Shown: in pieces, positions 12,301-25,654 of the stretch | Position numbering within the stretch: the stretch's first letter is position 1 | How the letters are laid out: every line of letters begins with the position of its first letter | Source of the DNA: Tolypocladium sp. Sup5 PDA-1 | Lineage: Eukaryota > Ascomycota > Sordariomycetes > Hypocreales > Ophiocordycipitaceae | Assembly: GCA_000750105.3 (NCBI GenBank) | Contig: JPHH03000067.1 | Location: 62,001 to 126,000 of the forward strand | Direction of reading: 5' to 3' | DNA length: 64,000 bases | Translations under genes and position numbers: made by a program | The notes under the pieces: generated by a model | What the model saw: the letters and a program-made list of their open reading frames with translations, nothing else | The model's database searches: none | What the model was told of the DNA's origin: nothing

Positions 12301-14410
12301 GAGGCTGGAGTCGGCCTGCGCGGTTCTCACCGAGATACACCCCATCCTCCGCACGGCGTTTGCCGTCCACAAGTGCCGCGTGTACCAGGTGTCCATCGAG
12401 TCTTTCAAGGCCGAGTTCGAGCACCAGTTCTGCCCGGCACGAGACCTCGGCGTCGTCGCCAAGCAGGTCATCCGGCAGGACCAGGGCCTGCCGCTGCGCC
12501 TGGGGCAGCCGGTCACCAAGTTTACGTTTTTGGAGGCCAGCCGGCAGGGCAAGCTGATTATACGCTTCAGCGCAGCGCAGGCCTCGGAGTCGGCGGTGCC
12601 GCAGCTGGTGCAGGACCTTACCAAGCTGTACGTGGACCCCAAGACGGTTCGCCAGCGGTGCAGCTTCTTGGAGTACTCGCGGGGCGTGCAGGGCGCGAGG
12701 TACGAGGACAGCGTCAAGCACTGGAGGCAGCGGCTCGAAGGGGCAGCCATGACGCAGATGATGCCGCACCCGAGGCCGTACGGCCCGGCGGCGGACCGGA
12801 CGACGCTGCACGAGACGGTCGAGGTCTCGCCCCTGAGCGAGTTCGGCATCGGCTTCGACACGGTGCTCAAGACGGCGTGGGCAATGACCCTGGCGAGCCT
12901 GACGGGGGACACGGACGTCGTCTTTGGCGAGCTCGTTGAGGGCCGCCGCATGAAGCTTGAGACCAGCATCGACGTCTCAGCGATTGCTGGGCCCATGGAG
13001 AACACGGTGCCAGTGCGCATCCGCCTCCCCATCACGCACACGTCACCGCTGCAGACGATGCAGCACATCCAGCGGGACTGTGTGTCATCTCTGCCGTACG
13101 AGGCCCTCGGCGCGCAGAACATCATCCGCGAGTGCACCGACTGGCCCAGGTGGACTAGGTTCAGCACCGTCGTGCGGCACCGCTCGCAGGTGCCCGTCGA
13201 CGGGTCAACGACGCTCAACATCGGGAGCACGACGTTCACCTACGACATCGTCGAGTCGGCCACCAGGGGCATCCCGGACCTGTTCGCCACGTCCACCATG
13301 ATCGGCCCAGGCAGGGTCGCCCTCGCGCTCAGCTTCTCCGGCGGCCGCGTGCCTGGCGCCTTTGCGGAGGCGGCCATGGGCCTGCTCGTCGGCGCGGTCA
13401 AGACGCTGGCGTGCTACGAGACCATCAGCCAGCCGGTGCTCCCGCCGGCGAGCGACTACGGCAGCGCGACGCCGCGGACGTGGCGGTCGCTGCTCGAGAG
13501 GCACGAGTCCGCGGCCCCAGACGAGGGCGACCAGGGCGGCTCCGTGTCCAGCTGGCTGTCCCGTGAGCAACGCAACGCGCTGCGCGGATACCTCACCTCG
13601 GCGTGGAACGAGATCCTCAACCCGGCGCCCGTGGGCATGCGCGAGGAGGAGATCCAGCTGTCTCGCTTCTACGACATCTCGGGGTCCCTCATGCCAGCGT
13701 ACCTCTTCGCGGACCGCATCAACCGCGGGCTGCGCAGGCTCGAGATTGGCGGCTTGGGGATGGTGTACGTCACGCCCGAGGAGATGGTCCGCAACCCGAC
13801 CCTGCCGGCGCAGGGAGAGCTCATCGTGCGCAAGATGCGCGACCTGGGCATCGTCACCAAGCCCTCGCGGCGCCGGACCGTGAGCCTCGCCCAGTCCACC
13901 ACCAGCCTCGCATCGGCAACTACAACGACGACGGCAGTAACAACGACGACAACAAGAGCAACATCAACGTCGCCGTCGCCGTCAAAGGAATCCTCCTGGT
14001 CGCTCGCCGGGCGCGCCAGCTTCCACCACCGCACCACCAGCATGCGGGACCTCGGCGCCCGGGCCGGCGGGTGGATGCGCCACCGCGTCAACCTGAGCCG
14101 GGACAAGGTGCCCCCGCCGATCCAGAAGTCGCCGCAGCACGAGGTCGTCGTCTGCAGCTCCGGCAGCGGTTTCGGGATGATCCCTGAGGCGGTCGAGCTG
14201 GGCGCGGGGGACGCAGTCGAGCTAGGCACGGGGGACGCGGTCGAGCTCGAAGACGTGAGCCCGCTGAGCGATTCGGCGCGGAGGGGACGGGGGGGCTCAA
14301 CGGACGGGAGGAGTGAGATCCCACGTATCTCGCCGGTGAGGACGTCGGCGGATGTCCAAGAGGGGATGGCAACCGGACGTGTCAAAATTGTACATCTGCC
14401 TCGTGTGTAA
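6375..14410 (+). CDS. NRPS-like multimodular protein with degenerate later modules
   Basis: Two exons, 6375-9227 and 9278-14410, with a 50-nt intron (GTAAGT...TGCTAAC...CTAG); 2661 residues. The start ATG at 6375 has a good fungal context (ACCATGG). Visible order: low-complexity N-terminus; about residues 160-300, a stub resembling only the C-terminal subdomain of an adenylation domain; about 340-800, an epimerization domain with HHLVVDLVSW (H478-D483) and ETVGWFTTLCPL; about 815-1240, a condensation domain starting CPVGPVQEDML, with RFDASQALCD in place of HHxxxDG; about 1257-1770, an adenylation-like domain with SPGHSRPRG at the A3 loop and LAYGAPD and LRTGH at A5 and A7; about 1801-1875, a carrier-like domain with GGDK (K1835 replacing the 4'-phosphopantetheine Ser); about 1919-2370, a second condensation-like domain with RFSAAQASES near 2047; about 2378-2470, a second carrier-like domain with DISGSLMPA, again lacking the aligned Ser; then a Thr/Ser-rich tail. 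No frameshift or stop interrupts it, so it may be expressed with a non-canonical role. Confidence 0.85.
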
Positions 14411-14938
14411 TGATATATGTAGCGGGCGCTGGGTTGCTTCAGGCGGTATATCAGCCCTTATTTCCTTAATCCTGTGTAGCGAACTATACAGCAACGGTGA
14501 ATCCATAATGACATCTCCTCATTTACCTATTCAAGTCTATGAAGTTGTGAGCCTTGGGGTGTCGAGCCCGTAGGCGCCCATATCCCGCCCACGATATCTT
14601 ACTAGGCTTGCGAGAACGGTAAAGGACATGGCAAAGTGAGCAATGTATGGTTCTCTTCGACATGGCGGCGTATCGTACAAACAAACCCCGGCTTGCAGGA
14701 ACCCAACACAAGCGACTGCGCCTGACAGCCAGCCGGCTACCCCGTCGACGAGAATCAACAGAAAAGACAAACTAGGGTATAACTTTGTTCCCGAAAATTC
14801 TTTCCCAAAAAAAACACACGTCCATGCTGAACCCATTCACGTAAATGACCCATATCCCAAACTCCAGGCATCATGACTCCGCGCCACGGCCGTAACAACG
14901 TCCAGCCGGACAAAACGCTCTCGTCGCACCCCCGTCTA
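14411..14938. other. Convergent intergenic region between the NRPS-like gene and the OPT transporter
   Basis: These 528 bp separate two convergent stop codons and should hold both 3' UTRs and terminators. AT-richer patches and an A-run near 14807-14816 are visible. No gene is seen. Confidence 0.6.
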
Positions 14939-17797
14939 TCAGCTAAAGTCTCCCATCCGCGGCCCAAAGTACTCTCCCGGGGCGAGGTGCTTCAGCCGGC
15001 AGGCCTTGCCCTCGCAGCCCATCGTCGACACCTGGTTCCCCCACCAGTCGAGGTCGGTCTCGGTGTACTGCAAGCTGAAGAAGATGATGATGCCGGAAAT
15101 GGCAATGCCGCACGACCACGCCGCGGAGAGGACAAAGTTGTACTGCGAGAAATGGCTTGTTAGCGTCTGGCCCGTCTCCGAGGCTCGAGTTGGCCACACA
15201 TACCTTTGACCATAGCCCCAGGAATCGAGACTTGAGGTAGATCCACGAAAAGTAAGCAATGGGCACCGACGGCCACACGTACGACATATTGTACGGCGCC
15301 CACACAATGCCTCCATACATAATTGCCACGGGGTGGATCTGCCGCAACCACGTCGACTGGGGGAACTTCTTGCCCAGGGCCCAGAAGACCACCACGATGA
15401 GCACCCCCAGCGGGAAGCCGATCAGGGTCGCGCTGTACTGCCCCTGGTGTCCAAAGGTCTTCTTGGGGCCGACGGTGCCCCACAAGACGGAAGCAGTGAA
15501 GAAGGTGTTGACGCCGGGGCACGTCAGCTTATACTGCGCCTCCGGCGTGCACACGCCGTCGATGGTCTGCATCTGGAAGTTCAGGACGCCGATGCAGATG
15601 ACTGTGCTGATGAACGTGGCGACGATCTGCGCAAAAAACGTCTGCCGGGGCGGGATCTTGACGTAGTGGGCCAGCTTCAAGTCGTTGCAGAACCAGATTG
15701 CGTGCGCGCAGGTCACGTAGCCAAACGACTTGAAATAATTCATGGCGAGCGCGTTGCCGTCGACCCAGGTGCCGCCGACAAACTCCGCGAGCACGTTGAG
15801 CGTCACCTCAATGCCCGTCATGGCCTTGATGATGCCCACGGGAATCACGAAGACGACGCTCAAGGCGAGGCCGTAAAACACGACGCCGGGAGAGGTGTGC
15901 GTGTCCCAGCCCACGATGCCGCCAATGCCGAACGCAATGGCGACGGCGAGAATGACCATGTACCACCACTCCGGGACTTCGGGGTAGGCCTTCATGAGGC
16001 GGCTGTGGACATCCAGGATGCGCTCCTCCTGCATCGGCGTCTTCTTGCGGAAGCTGTTGATCAAGGCCTTGAAGCCCATGACAATCTCGTGGCGGTGGTA
16101 CAGCGCGGCGTAGGTGAGCGTCGAGGTATAGATGCCGAAGAAGAACATGTAAATGACGATGCTCCCGGCGCCCAGGAACGGGGGCGAGTAGGAAGAGTAC
16201 TTTTCCTGGTTGAACAGCCCGTGGTCGTCGGTCGCCAGCGTAATGTTGTACAGGTGCCCAAAGTGGTCGTACACGCGGTTGGTGTTGATGGGCAGGTAGC
16301 CCGTGTTGTACACGTTCTTGTACCAGAAGATGAGTACGACCCAGAAGGAGGCGAAGACGCCGATGAAGCGGTTGAGCGTGCTGAAGAAGGGCACCATGAG
16401 CGGGTCGGCCGAGTCCCACAGCAGCACGTTCCAGTCCCAGGTCGGGAAGGGGTTGACGCCGAGGCCGTGATTGATGCCCGTGATGACGTTGACGTCGCGG
16501 TGGCCGGGCGCAATCCAGCTGATCCAGTTGAACTTGGATAGGCCGACCCAGATGTAGTTGGGGAACCAGAACCAGACGAACATGGCGCCGAACATGAGGT
16601 AGAAGAACTTGATCCTGGAGATGCGCCAGATCCTTTTGAAGGGGCCCTCGACCGGCGGGTTGACCTCGGTGTGGAAGGCCGAGTTGAGGGCAATGGTGAC
16701 GAGCGAGGCGGGCCAGACGCAGTAGGACGGGTAGACGAGGAAGCGGCGGCAGATGCCGGCCATGCCGTAGCCGATGAAGTTGGTGGCCAGCGCAATCAGC
16801 AGCTGGTAGGCAACCTGCGAGGCGTACGGCTGGTCAAAGTACTGGGGCAGGTACTGGACCCAGATGATATAGTTGGTGTAGGGCGTGTTGTAGGCGACGT
16901 TGGCCATGATGGTGATAAGCATGTGCTCCTTCTTGGAAAAGGGCCCCGGGTTCAGCGAGTGGCGCACGCCGCAGAGGGTGAAGCCCTTGTCAGGCAGCCA
17001 GCCCTCGGCGGCCTTGCCGATGGGGTAGGCGAGCAGCTGGGCGACGTTGGCCATGACGCGGATGGCGGGCTGGCGGATGTCGAAGAGCTGGTTGACGAAG
17101 GCGAGGAGGAAGGAGAAGAAGAGGCCAATGGTCCAGCTGCGGATGGTGGAGCAGGGCGTCTTGACGTCGTCCTTGTTGCTGACGACGGCGCGGACCTCGG
17201 CGTAGGGGCTGTTGCTGGTGATGAGGGCGGCCTCGAGCTTCATCTCCTGGATCAGGTGCTGGTGCTTCTCGGGGTTGGAGAAGACGGACTCGTTGTCGAG
17301 GAAGGCCTTGATCTTCTGGATGACGGTGGAGGGGAAGTTGGGGTCCTTTTCGTGGATGCGGCGGACGCGGATCATGATGTCGCGGACCTCGTCGAGGGTG
17401 TACTGCGAGGCGAGCTCCTTGGCCTCGAGCAGGTCGTCCTCGGTGACGTTGAGGTCGTGCTCGGTCGTCGTCTGCTGCTGCTGCTGGGTGGCGTAGAAGT
17501 AGCGGTCGTCTTCGTCGTACGAGAAGGGCTCCTGGGGGACGATTGTCAGCGCGTGGCCATTCGAGCCTCAAACCGCGAGGCCCATCCATGACCCCGTCCA
17601 TGATCCTCTCATGCCACGGCGCCGCGACTTTGGTCCCAACACGGGGTCGCCAGAGGCATCCAGGCCATCTCTCTCCCCCTCAACCCAAAGGTCCGTCTTA
17701 CCGAACTGTCCTCGGACTTGTTGACAGAGACGGCGGACGGGCGAGGAATCTCCTCAGCCGCCCCGCTCGTCGCGGCTCGTTTCTCGTCGTCGGCCAT
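14939..17797 (-). CDS. OPT-family oligopeptide transporter
   Basis: Proton-coupled importer family for small peptides and glutathione-like substrates at the plasma membrane or internal membranes. Three exons on the minus strand, 17797-17702, 17531-15204 and 15142-14939, encode 875 residues, a normal length for fungal OPTs. The start ATG at 17797 opens MADDEKRAATSGAAEEIP; the 170-nt first intron (GTAAGA...CCCCAG) joins ...NKSEDSS to EPFSYDEDD in phase 0, and a 61-nt second intron joins ...FLGLWSK to YNFVLSAAW. Family hallmarks are NPGPF (226-230) and KIPPR (657-661), with about a dozen or more hydrophobic segments throughout. The tail ends with the short MGCEGKACRLKHLAPGEYFG stretch. Substrate cannot be set from sequence. 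It is convergent with the NRPS-like gene and divergent from the zinc-finger gene across a 21-kb gap. Confidence 0.93.
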
Positions 17798-19425
17798 GGC
17801 GTGAGACGGAGGTGTCGCTGGAGCCAGAGCCCGCGATGGGCTCGTCGAGAGTCGCAATGGCGGCCGGGGACGGATACCCTGCAGAGCGAGAGTCGACAGC
17901 GGGCGGGCGTCGATGGGCGGCGATGGGTTGCGACGGACGGATTGTGGGATGAGGTTGGCGAAAGACCAGCAGAACCAAGGACGGGACAGGACGGGGGAGG
18001 ACAGCCAGGCGATGGGGCGGAGTTTAGTGGAGGGGGAGGGCCTGTGGGCTCCTGGCTCAGGTCGCGCTGGCACCTGGGCAGAGCACGAGCAGATTTATTC
18101 CAGGTTGACCTGGATGTACACGCAAGTAGTCCGTACAGGGCAGCGCCACTGGGCTCCATGGACCGTTGCGGTGGGCTGTACGAGTACAGCGAGCGGGCGG
18201 CGCTGGGGAAGGCCTATGTAAAACGCCCGGGCTTTGTCGTGGCTTGCGTGGCCACTGGCAAGCCGTTAATGGTCCACGGGTACCGGCAGGTACATCCAAT
18301 GGACGTTGAGCCTGGTCGCAGCAACGTCCACCCCATCACGGAATCCTTCCTTGCCGACCGCTTTCCTCCTCATCCCCATCATCCCGCTCGCCAACACTCT
18401 CGTTACTTCATTGCTCCATTCCCCCGTCGCATCTGATGAGGCAACCAAAGCCACGCTGAATCCAGGACAAAGGCACACAGTTGTGTACTCGTACGGGTTC
18501 CAGCACTGCAAGCACGAGCGGACGAGGGGGACACTGAGCGGCACCAGACCTTCTGCAAGCAGGAAGGCGCCATGCCACCATCTCTGGAACTCGGATCCGC
18601 ATTGGGCGGCGCTGGGGCTTTGCGACAACTAATCGGCACACGGCAGCAAACGAAGAGACATCGCCCTGCGGCCGTCCCGAGCGCGCCCCGATTCCATTGG
18701 CTGGCCTGGGCCGCTGGGCCCCTCTGAGGCGGCTGGGATTGGATCCAGGGCGGGCTCATGCTTTGATGCTCGGCTGCCCGGCACGGGAGGCTGCCATTCT
18801 GCTGAGACAGGGCAGCGGCGCTGCCACGGCATCCAAGCATCCCAAACGGAAGCCAACCGTCGCGAGTCCCTGCGCGCATTCGAGCCCTTATCTTATTCTC
18901 GCCAAAGGCCGCCAAAGGCAGAGCTGGGTACGGGTGCGGCTGGAAGCCAGCTGGGAGCAGCTGCCGAGATCGCCGGCGAGGCAGAGCCGTGGAGTCGGCC
19001 TCTTCGCCAAACCGGCAAGGTTCACTCGATGGATACCGGAGTGGGCCAAACGGCGCGGCTGACATCTACTGTACGAGTATGCGTTGCGCTGTACTTTGCC
19101 AATTTGCGCATTCAGCAGCCGTCCACTCTCTCTCCAACGCTGGGTAAGTAATACGTGCTTGAACGCTCAATGATGGCATGCATGTACGAACGAGTATCAA
19201 AGTCACGGGCCTCTGTCAACGCAGCCCACAGCATGTAAAGACTGCCCGAGTCATTGCTTCGTGCCTGTGCAGGACTCGGGTAGCACACCAATACCAACAA
19301 AATGTGATGAGACTCGAGAGAGTTTCGACTCGGAGAATCGGCACGGCGGCAGCAGCCGAGCATCCGTTGGCTGCGACGCCGAGGTTCCACGACATGCAAG
19401 CATGCGGTATCATCAGCAGCAGATC

Positions 19426-19455
19426 AGGAGATGCGAGGAGATGCGAGGAGATGCG
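19426..19455. repeat. 10-bp tandem repeat, three copies
   Basis: AGGAGATGCG occurs three times in perfect head-to-tail array within the gene-poor interval. Confidence 0.9.
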
Positions 19456-22400
19456 CTTTTCTTCAGTCGTGGTTTATCGTTTCAATCGGGCAGCAACACG
19501 GGGGCTTCGTCCGACAGGTTCCAAGACGTTTCCCCAGGTTTCCCTCTTGCGGAAGGTGTTGATGAGCCACACGATCACGACGACGGCGTTGGTCAGGCCA
19601 GTCACCCGAGTCGAGTCTCGAGGAACGCACGCTGCCTGTCACAGCGAGCCGGAGCCAAGAGACGAACGAGCGTTGACAGGAGGGGAACCAACTGTCCCGG
19701 TAAACCGACGCAATCGTCAAGTTTCGATGTCGTTTCCAGGCCTTGCCTTGAGGCTCACTGCACATCGAGCCTAGTGGCGCGCCACGTTGCTCAGGGCAGT
19801 CTGGTCACTGGCTGGTTGAGGCCAGACCACACTGAGCAACGAACCCTTGCGGGCCGTGTCCAATCGAGGCTGGTGCTCGCTCTGTCCTGCCAGAAAGGGC
19901 CAAGCCTCCTCCTGGCCACCTCTCCGGTGTTCATCCTCCAAGGACTCCATGAAAATATGTACGGACTACGTACGTAGGTGTTGCTATTTTTGCTGACACG
20001 CCTCTCCGACTGGCATTGTTCTGGAAGTCTTCCTTTTTCAGCATCCGGCGCACGTCAAAGGCCTGCCACTGCAAGCGAAACTTGGCGATGGCTTGGCCGC
20101 GATGTCATTTCGCCCTGCTAGTCCGCCTCTCGGAGCTCGTACGAGTACATACGAAGCCACCTCCCCTGGCTGGGGCATCGGCTGGCCAATGGAGGTTGGA
20201 TTTCGAGTCGTCGTCAGCGCCAAGAACGCCGGCGTCTCTGGCCTCATCCCGCATCATGCGGGTCGTCAGTTCGTCCCACCAACTTTAGCCTACCTACCCT
20301 ATACCAATGCTTCGCTTCGGCGGCCTGAGTATACTCGTATATCACGACCATCCCAGCCTTGATATCAACGCTTGCTCGCCGCTTCTGCTATTTTGCAGAT
20401 GGGCCGTGGGCACTGGACTGTGAAGACAAAGGCAGGGGAGTTGCTGCTTTTTGCCCCTGCTCGCGAGACGCAAATCGTAGTTCTGCTATTACTTCATGTT
20501 GCATTGAGCCTAATCACATTGCTGGCACAGAACTGTTGAACAATTGCTCTAGACGCCATTAATTCAATAACCCACGTCAACATACCGTCGGAAGCAATGC
20601 CCAACATTGGCTAGGTGCCACAGTTCAGACGTCCCGCACGGTGTTTGGCCAGCCGTCAGCTGTACCAAACATACAAATTGGAAAGTCGTGGACCTTCTCT
20701 GCTATTCGTCCTTGCCCCTTCCACTGGTCAAACTTCTGAGTGCCATGAAGCGTGAACGAGGGTTCATTCGTCATTCGTGCGATATTCTATCTGACCGCTT
20801 CTCAAACATGCCAACGGTCTGAACGGGGAAAGGTTGGATTTCGGGGGTATACGGCCCTGATGGCTACGAAGCCTGTGACTGTCCTCGATACGCCCCTGCG
20901 GTCTCACAAGTTGGCCGCAACAACCCTTCCTTGGTCAACACTTTCAACATTTGCTGCCTTGAAAGAAGAGACAAGTATGCGGCAATAGGCAACCGGCTAC
21001 ATGCGTCTGGATTTGCTAGGAAACCCGAACCGTTGCCGGCACCGACACCCTCAGCCCCTGTGCTGGCCACCTTGTCCCGTGCTGCGGCGCTGTGTTTTCA
21101 GTTTGGGCAAGCAGACGGCGCACACATGATTGTCGAGGCGGTGTTGATTTGAGCTCAAGGTTCTGCTGGCATCACCTACGATCGACTTTGAACAATGGTG
21201 TGCGCCAATTTGCACAGGTTGTGTCGACATGAGTTGGCCACAAGTTGCACGCGACATCGGAAAACTCGCCTGGAGCTGCAATTCGGCTGCATATACAGCC
21301 GAGTGATCCGCATGTTGGGATACTGTGTTCTAAGAGCCCATTTGCAGCGTATTGGGCACTCGAGTGTTGGCCATTGGAGCTCTCTCACTAGGAACTCACA
21401 CGACTCCGATAACTACTAACGATTATGATCCTATTTCATATGATGCCGGCAGCGGCCTAGTTTATGCCACGTTGGGTAAGAGAACAGTCAGTTGGTACGT
21501 GTGTCTGGCTTTCTGTTCCGAATCTGTGATGCATCCTCGGACAAAGACGATAAAAGACTCCGTGTTAGCATCCGATGTCGTCAGTCGAAGAGGTAAAGTC
21601 GCAAGTGTACTATGGCACCTTAGACGCTCGTTTGTATCTCTGAGAGTGCTTGAGGACCAGATGGCGATCGGAACGAGACATGCGGTACAATGCGTCGGCA
21701 GCCGTTTACGAGACGATCTGAGCAGACCACGTCGCGGCAACCTGATGGATACGGCCATCACGAGTCTACACACTTGGACCGTATTCCTGCATGTAAAGTG
21801 TCCTCCATGCGAGCTGATCGCGGTTACGTTGTGGTTGCTGTCTTGCTCGCCGGCCTCGTGGCAACCCTCCAGACATCTCAGGCCCAAGGTCGGCAACACG
21901 ACTCCTGCACAACTCAGAGTTACCCATCGCAGACTCTCCAGCACCAAGAAGGGATACAAGGCGCTCGTACGGTGACCCGAGTCATTACAACAACCCAAGA
22001 CGCCAAAGTTGGGGACCCAAGACGACGGGGGCGGCAAAAGCATGCCCTATCAGGCCTCAGGCCCAGCGCGGCCATCGACAATATGGGACAGCTCCAAGTG
22101 GAATCCACTGGATGCCGGAACCTTGCTAACTCTTGCTGCGTGCAAATCGAAGTGACTGCAGAGCGTCTGCTGGCGGGAGTGAAGTGGGCTGCAGAGATCC
22201 CACGACTGGTAGGCCGTGGCTCCGATCGTGATGCCCCAGCTGGTGTTGCTCCTGCTGAGACTAGCACCGCTCGTTCAGGATAGGTTGAACGGCTGAAACG
22301 CGTGTAAGTTTTTCCAACATATCATGGGGCCTCCAAGAGGGGGGGGGTTTATCGACAAGCCGATGGGGTTGTCAGCATGCTTCGAACTGACAGCTTCTGT

Positions 22401-25400
22401 TTCGAACCACGACAACGTCCTGCAACTCGACTTGACGACATGTCGAACGGAGCTGATTACCGTGAAAGCTGGTGGCACAGCCAGGCAGCATGGGTGGGAA
22501 TATAGACCTTTTATTATCCGGCTCTGACATGTTTTAGCTGAGCAAGGCGATTCACGACTCGGGCTGTTGCGCGCAGACACAGATGTCCTCGTAACCATCA
22601 TGTGCAGAGTTGACGGCACAACGAATTGCCCAAGACTATGCACTCGAAGCAGTTACTGATTCTGACCACTGGGCGCGTGAATGGGCTCAGGCTCACAAGG
22701 ACGAGCAAACTTGGACCGTTCTCTGGCCGTAGGAGTTCGCCTTGCATCACGACGGCCAGCGAAGTCTTCACAAACCGCAGTCAAAATGCCGGGCACTTCT
22801 ATTCCAAAGCATCCATTGTTATGTATGGTATGCAGTCTGGATTCTCGATCGAGCTGGGAGAAGAGAAATATATACTCTTGCTTGATAGAAGGCACGTAGT
22901 GCTGGTGCATTTGTTCTTCTCGGCAGACGGACTACTACCTCGACAATCATCCCGGATTGCCGGAGAGAGACGGCGATGCCATAATGTCCCGTCTGTTCCG
23001 AGTGCGTCTGAAGCATTGTAAGCATATGGACTATCCGGCTACGGGATCTTGGCACATGGATCCATGCCCAGAGCAGCATTCAATGCACGACACAGGGCGC
23101 CACGTATCGATTTAGAACAACACGCAGCTCCACGCAATGAAGAGTGCCACGGGACACTCCGCCGAGGCTGACGTCTGCTTGCCATGCTGTCGCCTCCATG
23201 GATTCGCATTTACACACGTTCTCGCGATCTTCCTCCACACTGGCAACAACGGCCGAATCGACTGGCCTCGACTCGGCAGTTCGGATCAAGCCAAGCCCCC
23301 AAGGAACCAGATGAAACATGCACGCGCGCGCACCCCGATTGCCGACTCCCTTCCTCCGTTGGTGTTGAGTTTTCACCCCGAGGCCAGTCGAGGGCGACTT
23401 ACAGCAGGGATATCCGCGCAAACTCGCTCCCGGTAATGAAAAGACCAACTCGCTTACAGATGCAGCAGGCCCCACGTTACATCTACGAGTACGGAGTAAC
23501 GGTCGACGATACAGAGCCAAGATGAAGCATCGCCCTTGGCGTCCGAAACAGTAGCGGTCCTCCGCTTACAAACTTGCCGCGCCGCTTACATTTACAATTT
23601 AGCCGAGGCTCGTGGCGGTGGAGAGGGCGGAAGTGCAGCATTATTTCCCAATTGAGCCTGCAAAGCCTGGTCAACGGAGCTTTGCCTAAATGGCACGGAG
23701 CTCTGGAACACCGAGATCGATCTCGGTCTTCTTTCTCATCTCCGCATACGCCCGTCAGCAATGGCAAAACACTTGGGGGCTTCAGCGTCTGGACTGACTT
23801 GGGCAGCGGCGTCTCGGCCAGATCCGTCCAAGTCCCCGGCCGGTAGCCTGACCTTTGCTTATTAGTTCCTGCGCTGCTTCAGCTCTTTGCGCCGTGTGGC
23901 TCGTCTCTCATATCCGACCCGCTGGCGGACCCAGTTTGTCGTCGCTACGAAGTGCTTCGTGCCAGTGGGTACGAATAGGCCCAACTGGGTCACGACCATC
24001 GGCTTTGGGAGCGGCAAGTTCCTGTTCCCGTCCTCCTTGCGGACAAGATCCGTCTCGCCCACTGGCGCTGCTCGAGAGTCCACAATGTCAGCAACCAGTC
24101 GAGAAAGATACTGCTGCCTCGGCGCGGTGCATCAACTAGAGAGAACTTGAAACCCCCCTTGCCGTGTCGTGGTAGCAGTATTTAGTGGTATAACGTGAGT
24201 CCAAGACTGTCCGGCCTTGTAATATCCAAGATGATGATATGATTACGCCTTTCTGCGCCCCTGGCAGATCGACAACCCGAGAAAGCCACCGACCACACCC
24301 CCGGCATCCATTAAACCCGCAACCCACGATCCATTGATGCCCGCCCGCCTGTCCATCGCGGAGGGATCCGCTTGCGACCAGGACGGCCCGCTGCACCAGT
24401 CCACAAGATACACGCCCCTCCCCCCTTGGACGTGGACGGCGGTCAGTGAGACCGATGGCGTCGGCATCAGGCATCAGCCAAGAGACGTGACAGCGAGCAG
24501 ACCAGACGCAAGATCCTGCCCTGTGGCAGCTCTTATTAGGCCGTGGTCGGACCCGTAGTCTGGCACAGATACGGACTACAATCACTACATGCATCTGCCA
24601 TGTCCGGCAGTGTCCACATTGATGTCACGGGCCAAGAAGGCTGTTAGGACAAGGCCTCGCTTCACTGGAGCCCGCAAGATGCTGCACAGACGTCGTCATG
24701 AGCTCGGAGCAAGATACCGGCGCACAGGCAGAGGGATGAAGTGGTGACATTCTGCCCCGGGGCGGTGCAACAAGCTGCGACTCGAATGCCGGGTCCCCCC
24801 CTCTCCGTGGGCCGCAACGGCATTTGCATTTGGGCCTTAAGGCCGGCAGCCGAGTTGCACTGCAGGCGGTCGTATGACTGCCGGGCCTTGTTCTGCTTGC
24901 AGAAGCGTCACGGCACGAGTTGCGAGGCGGGCGGGCTATCACAGCCTCGAGCGGCACGGATGTTGCCGCCGCTCGGCTCGACTGCAGAGCTATTATTACA
25001 CGCCAGTGATGTGCGACCTGCATGCATAATTACAGTCCGCCTCGCAAACGGGGTTGACGTCTGCGAAGGATTCATGTTGGACGCAGCCTAGTTCGAGATG
25101 CCCTCCGCGGGGACGGCGACACCGAGCGCACATGCATCCGCCGCTGCTTCGAAACACCATTCCCGGGCTGCTCTTGTTTGCTGTCGTCTAATATTGTTGC
25201 CTGCGGACAGCGGAGATTGGGAAGAAAGAGAGATTTTGGCTCGGCGTTGGCCAAGATGCTGAGAAGAAACGGCTCGAATCCTGCAAGACCCACGGGCCCG
25301 GCAGAATCCCATCTCACCCCATAATTAGCCCTGTTGGTTTGGTCATCATCGCAGCCTTGTTGGGCAGGGAGAGATGCATACAGGGAAGGGGGCCAATGAC

Positions 25401-25627
25401 CGACCATTGGGTGCTACGGCTTCAAGATGCACGCCAGCCCTGCGAGGCCGTATGGTGTGTGGGTGTGGGAGGGAAGGGCGATTCGCCCGAGTTGACCCGG
25501 GCAACCTATGGCAGCATACGTCGCAGCAGCAGACGGTTGCATTGGCGCGGATGTCCAGGTTTCTGCTGTCTGGGAAAAGGGTCACCGGGAGGATGCAGCC
25601 ACCGGAGTCGCACAAGACACGGCAACG

Positions 25628-25654
25628 GTCGTCGTCGTCGTCGTCGTCGTCGTC
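25628..25654. repeat. GTC trinucleotide microsatellite
   Basis: Uninterrupted run of about nine GTC units in noncoding sequence. Confidence 0.9.

Noticed and set aside
11638..12939. 433-codon second frame inside the NRPS-like gene
   Set aside because: Out-of-frame shadow; all NRPS motifs lie in the other frame.
16671..17591. 306-codon plus-strand ORF opposite the OPT gene
   Set aside because: Antisense shadow of the transporter; Gly/Val/Asp/Glu-rich translation without a domain.
6375..17797. NRPS-like gene plus OPT transporter as a secondary-metabolite cluster
   Set aside because: No tailoring enzymes or cluster regulator nearby, and the NRPS-like carrier sites are lost, so a working peptide cluster is not supported.
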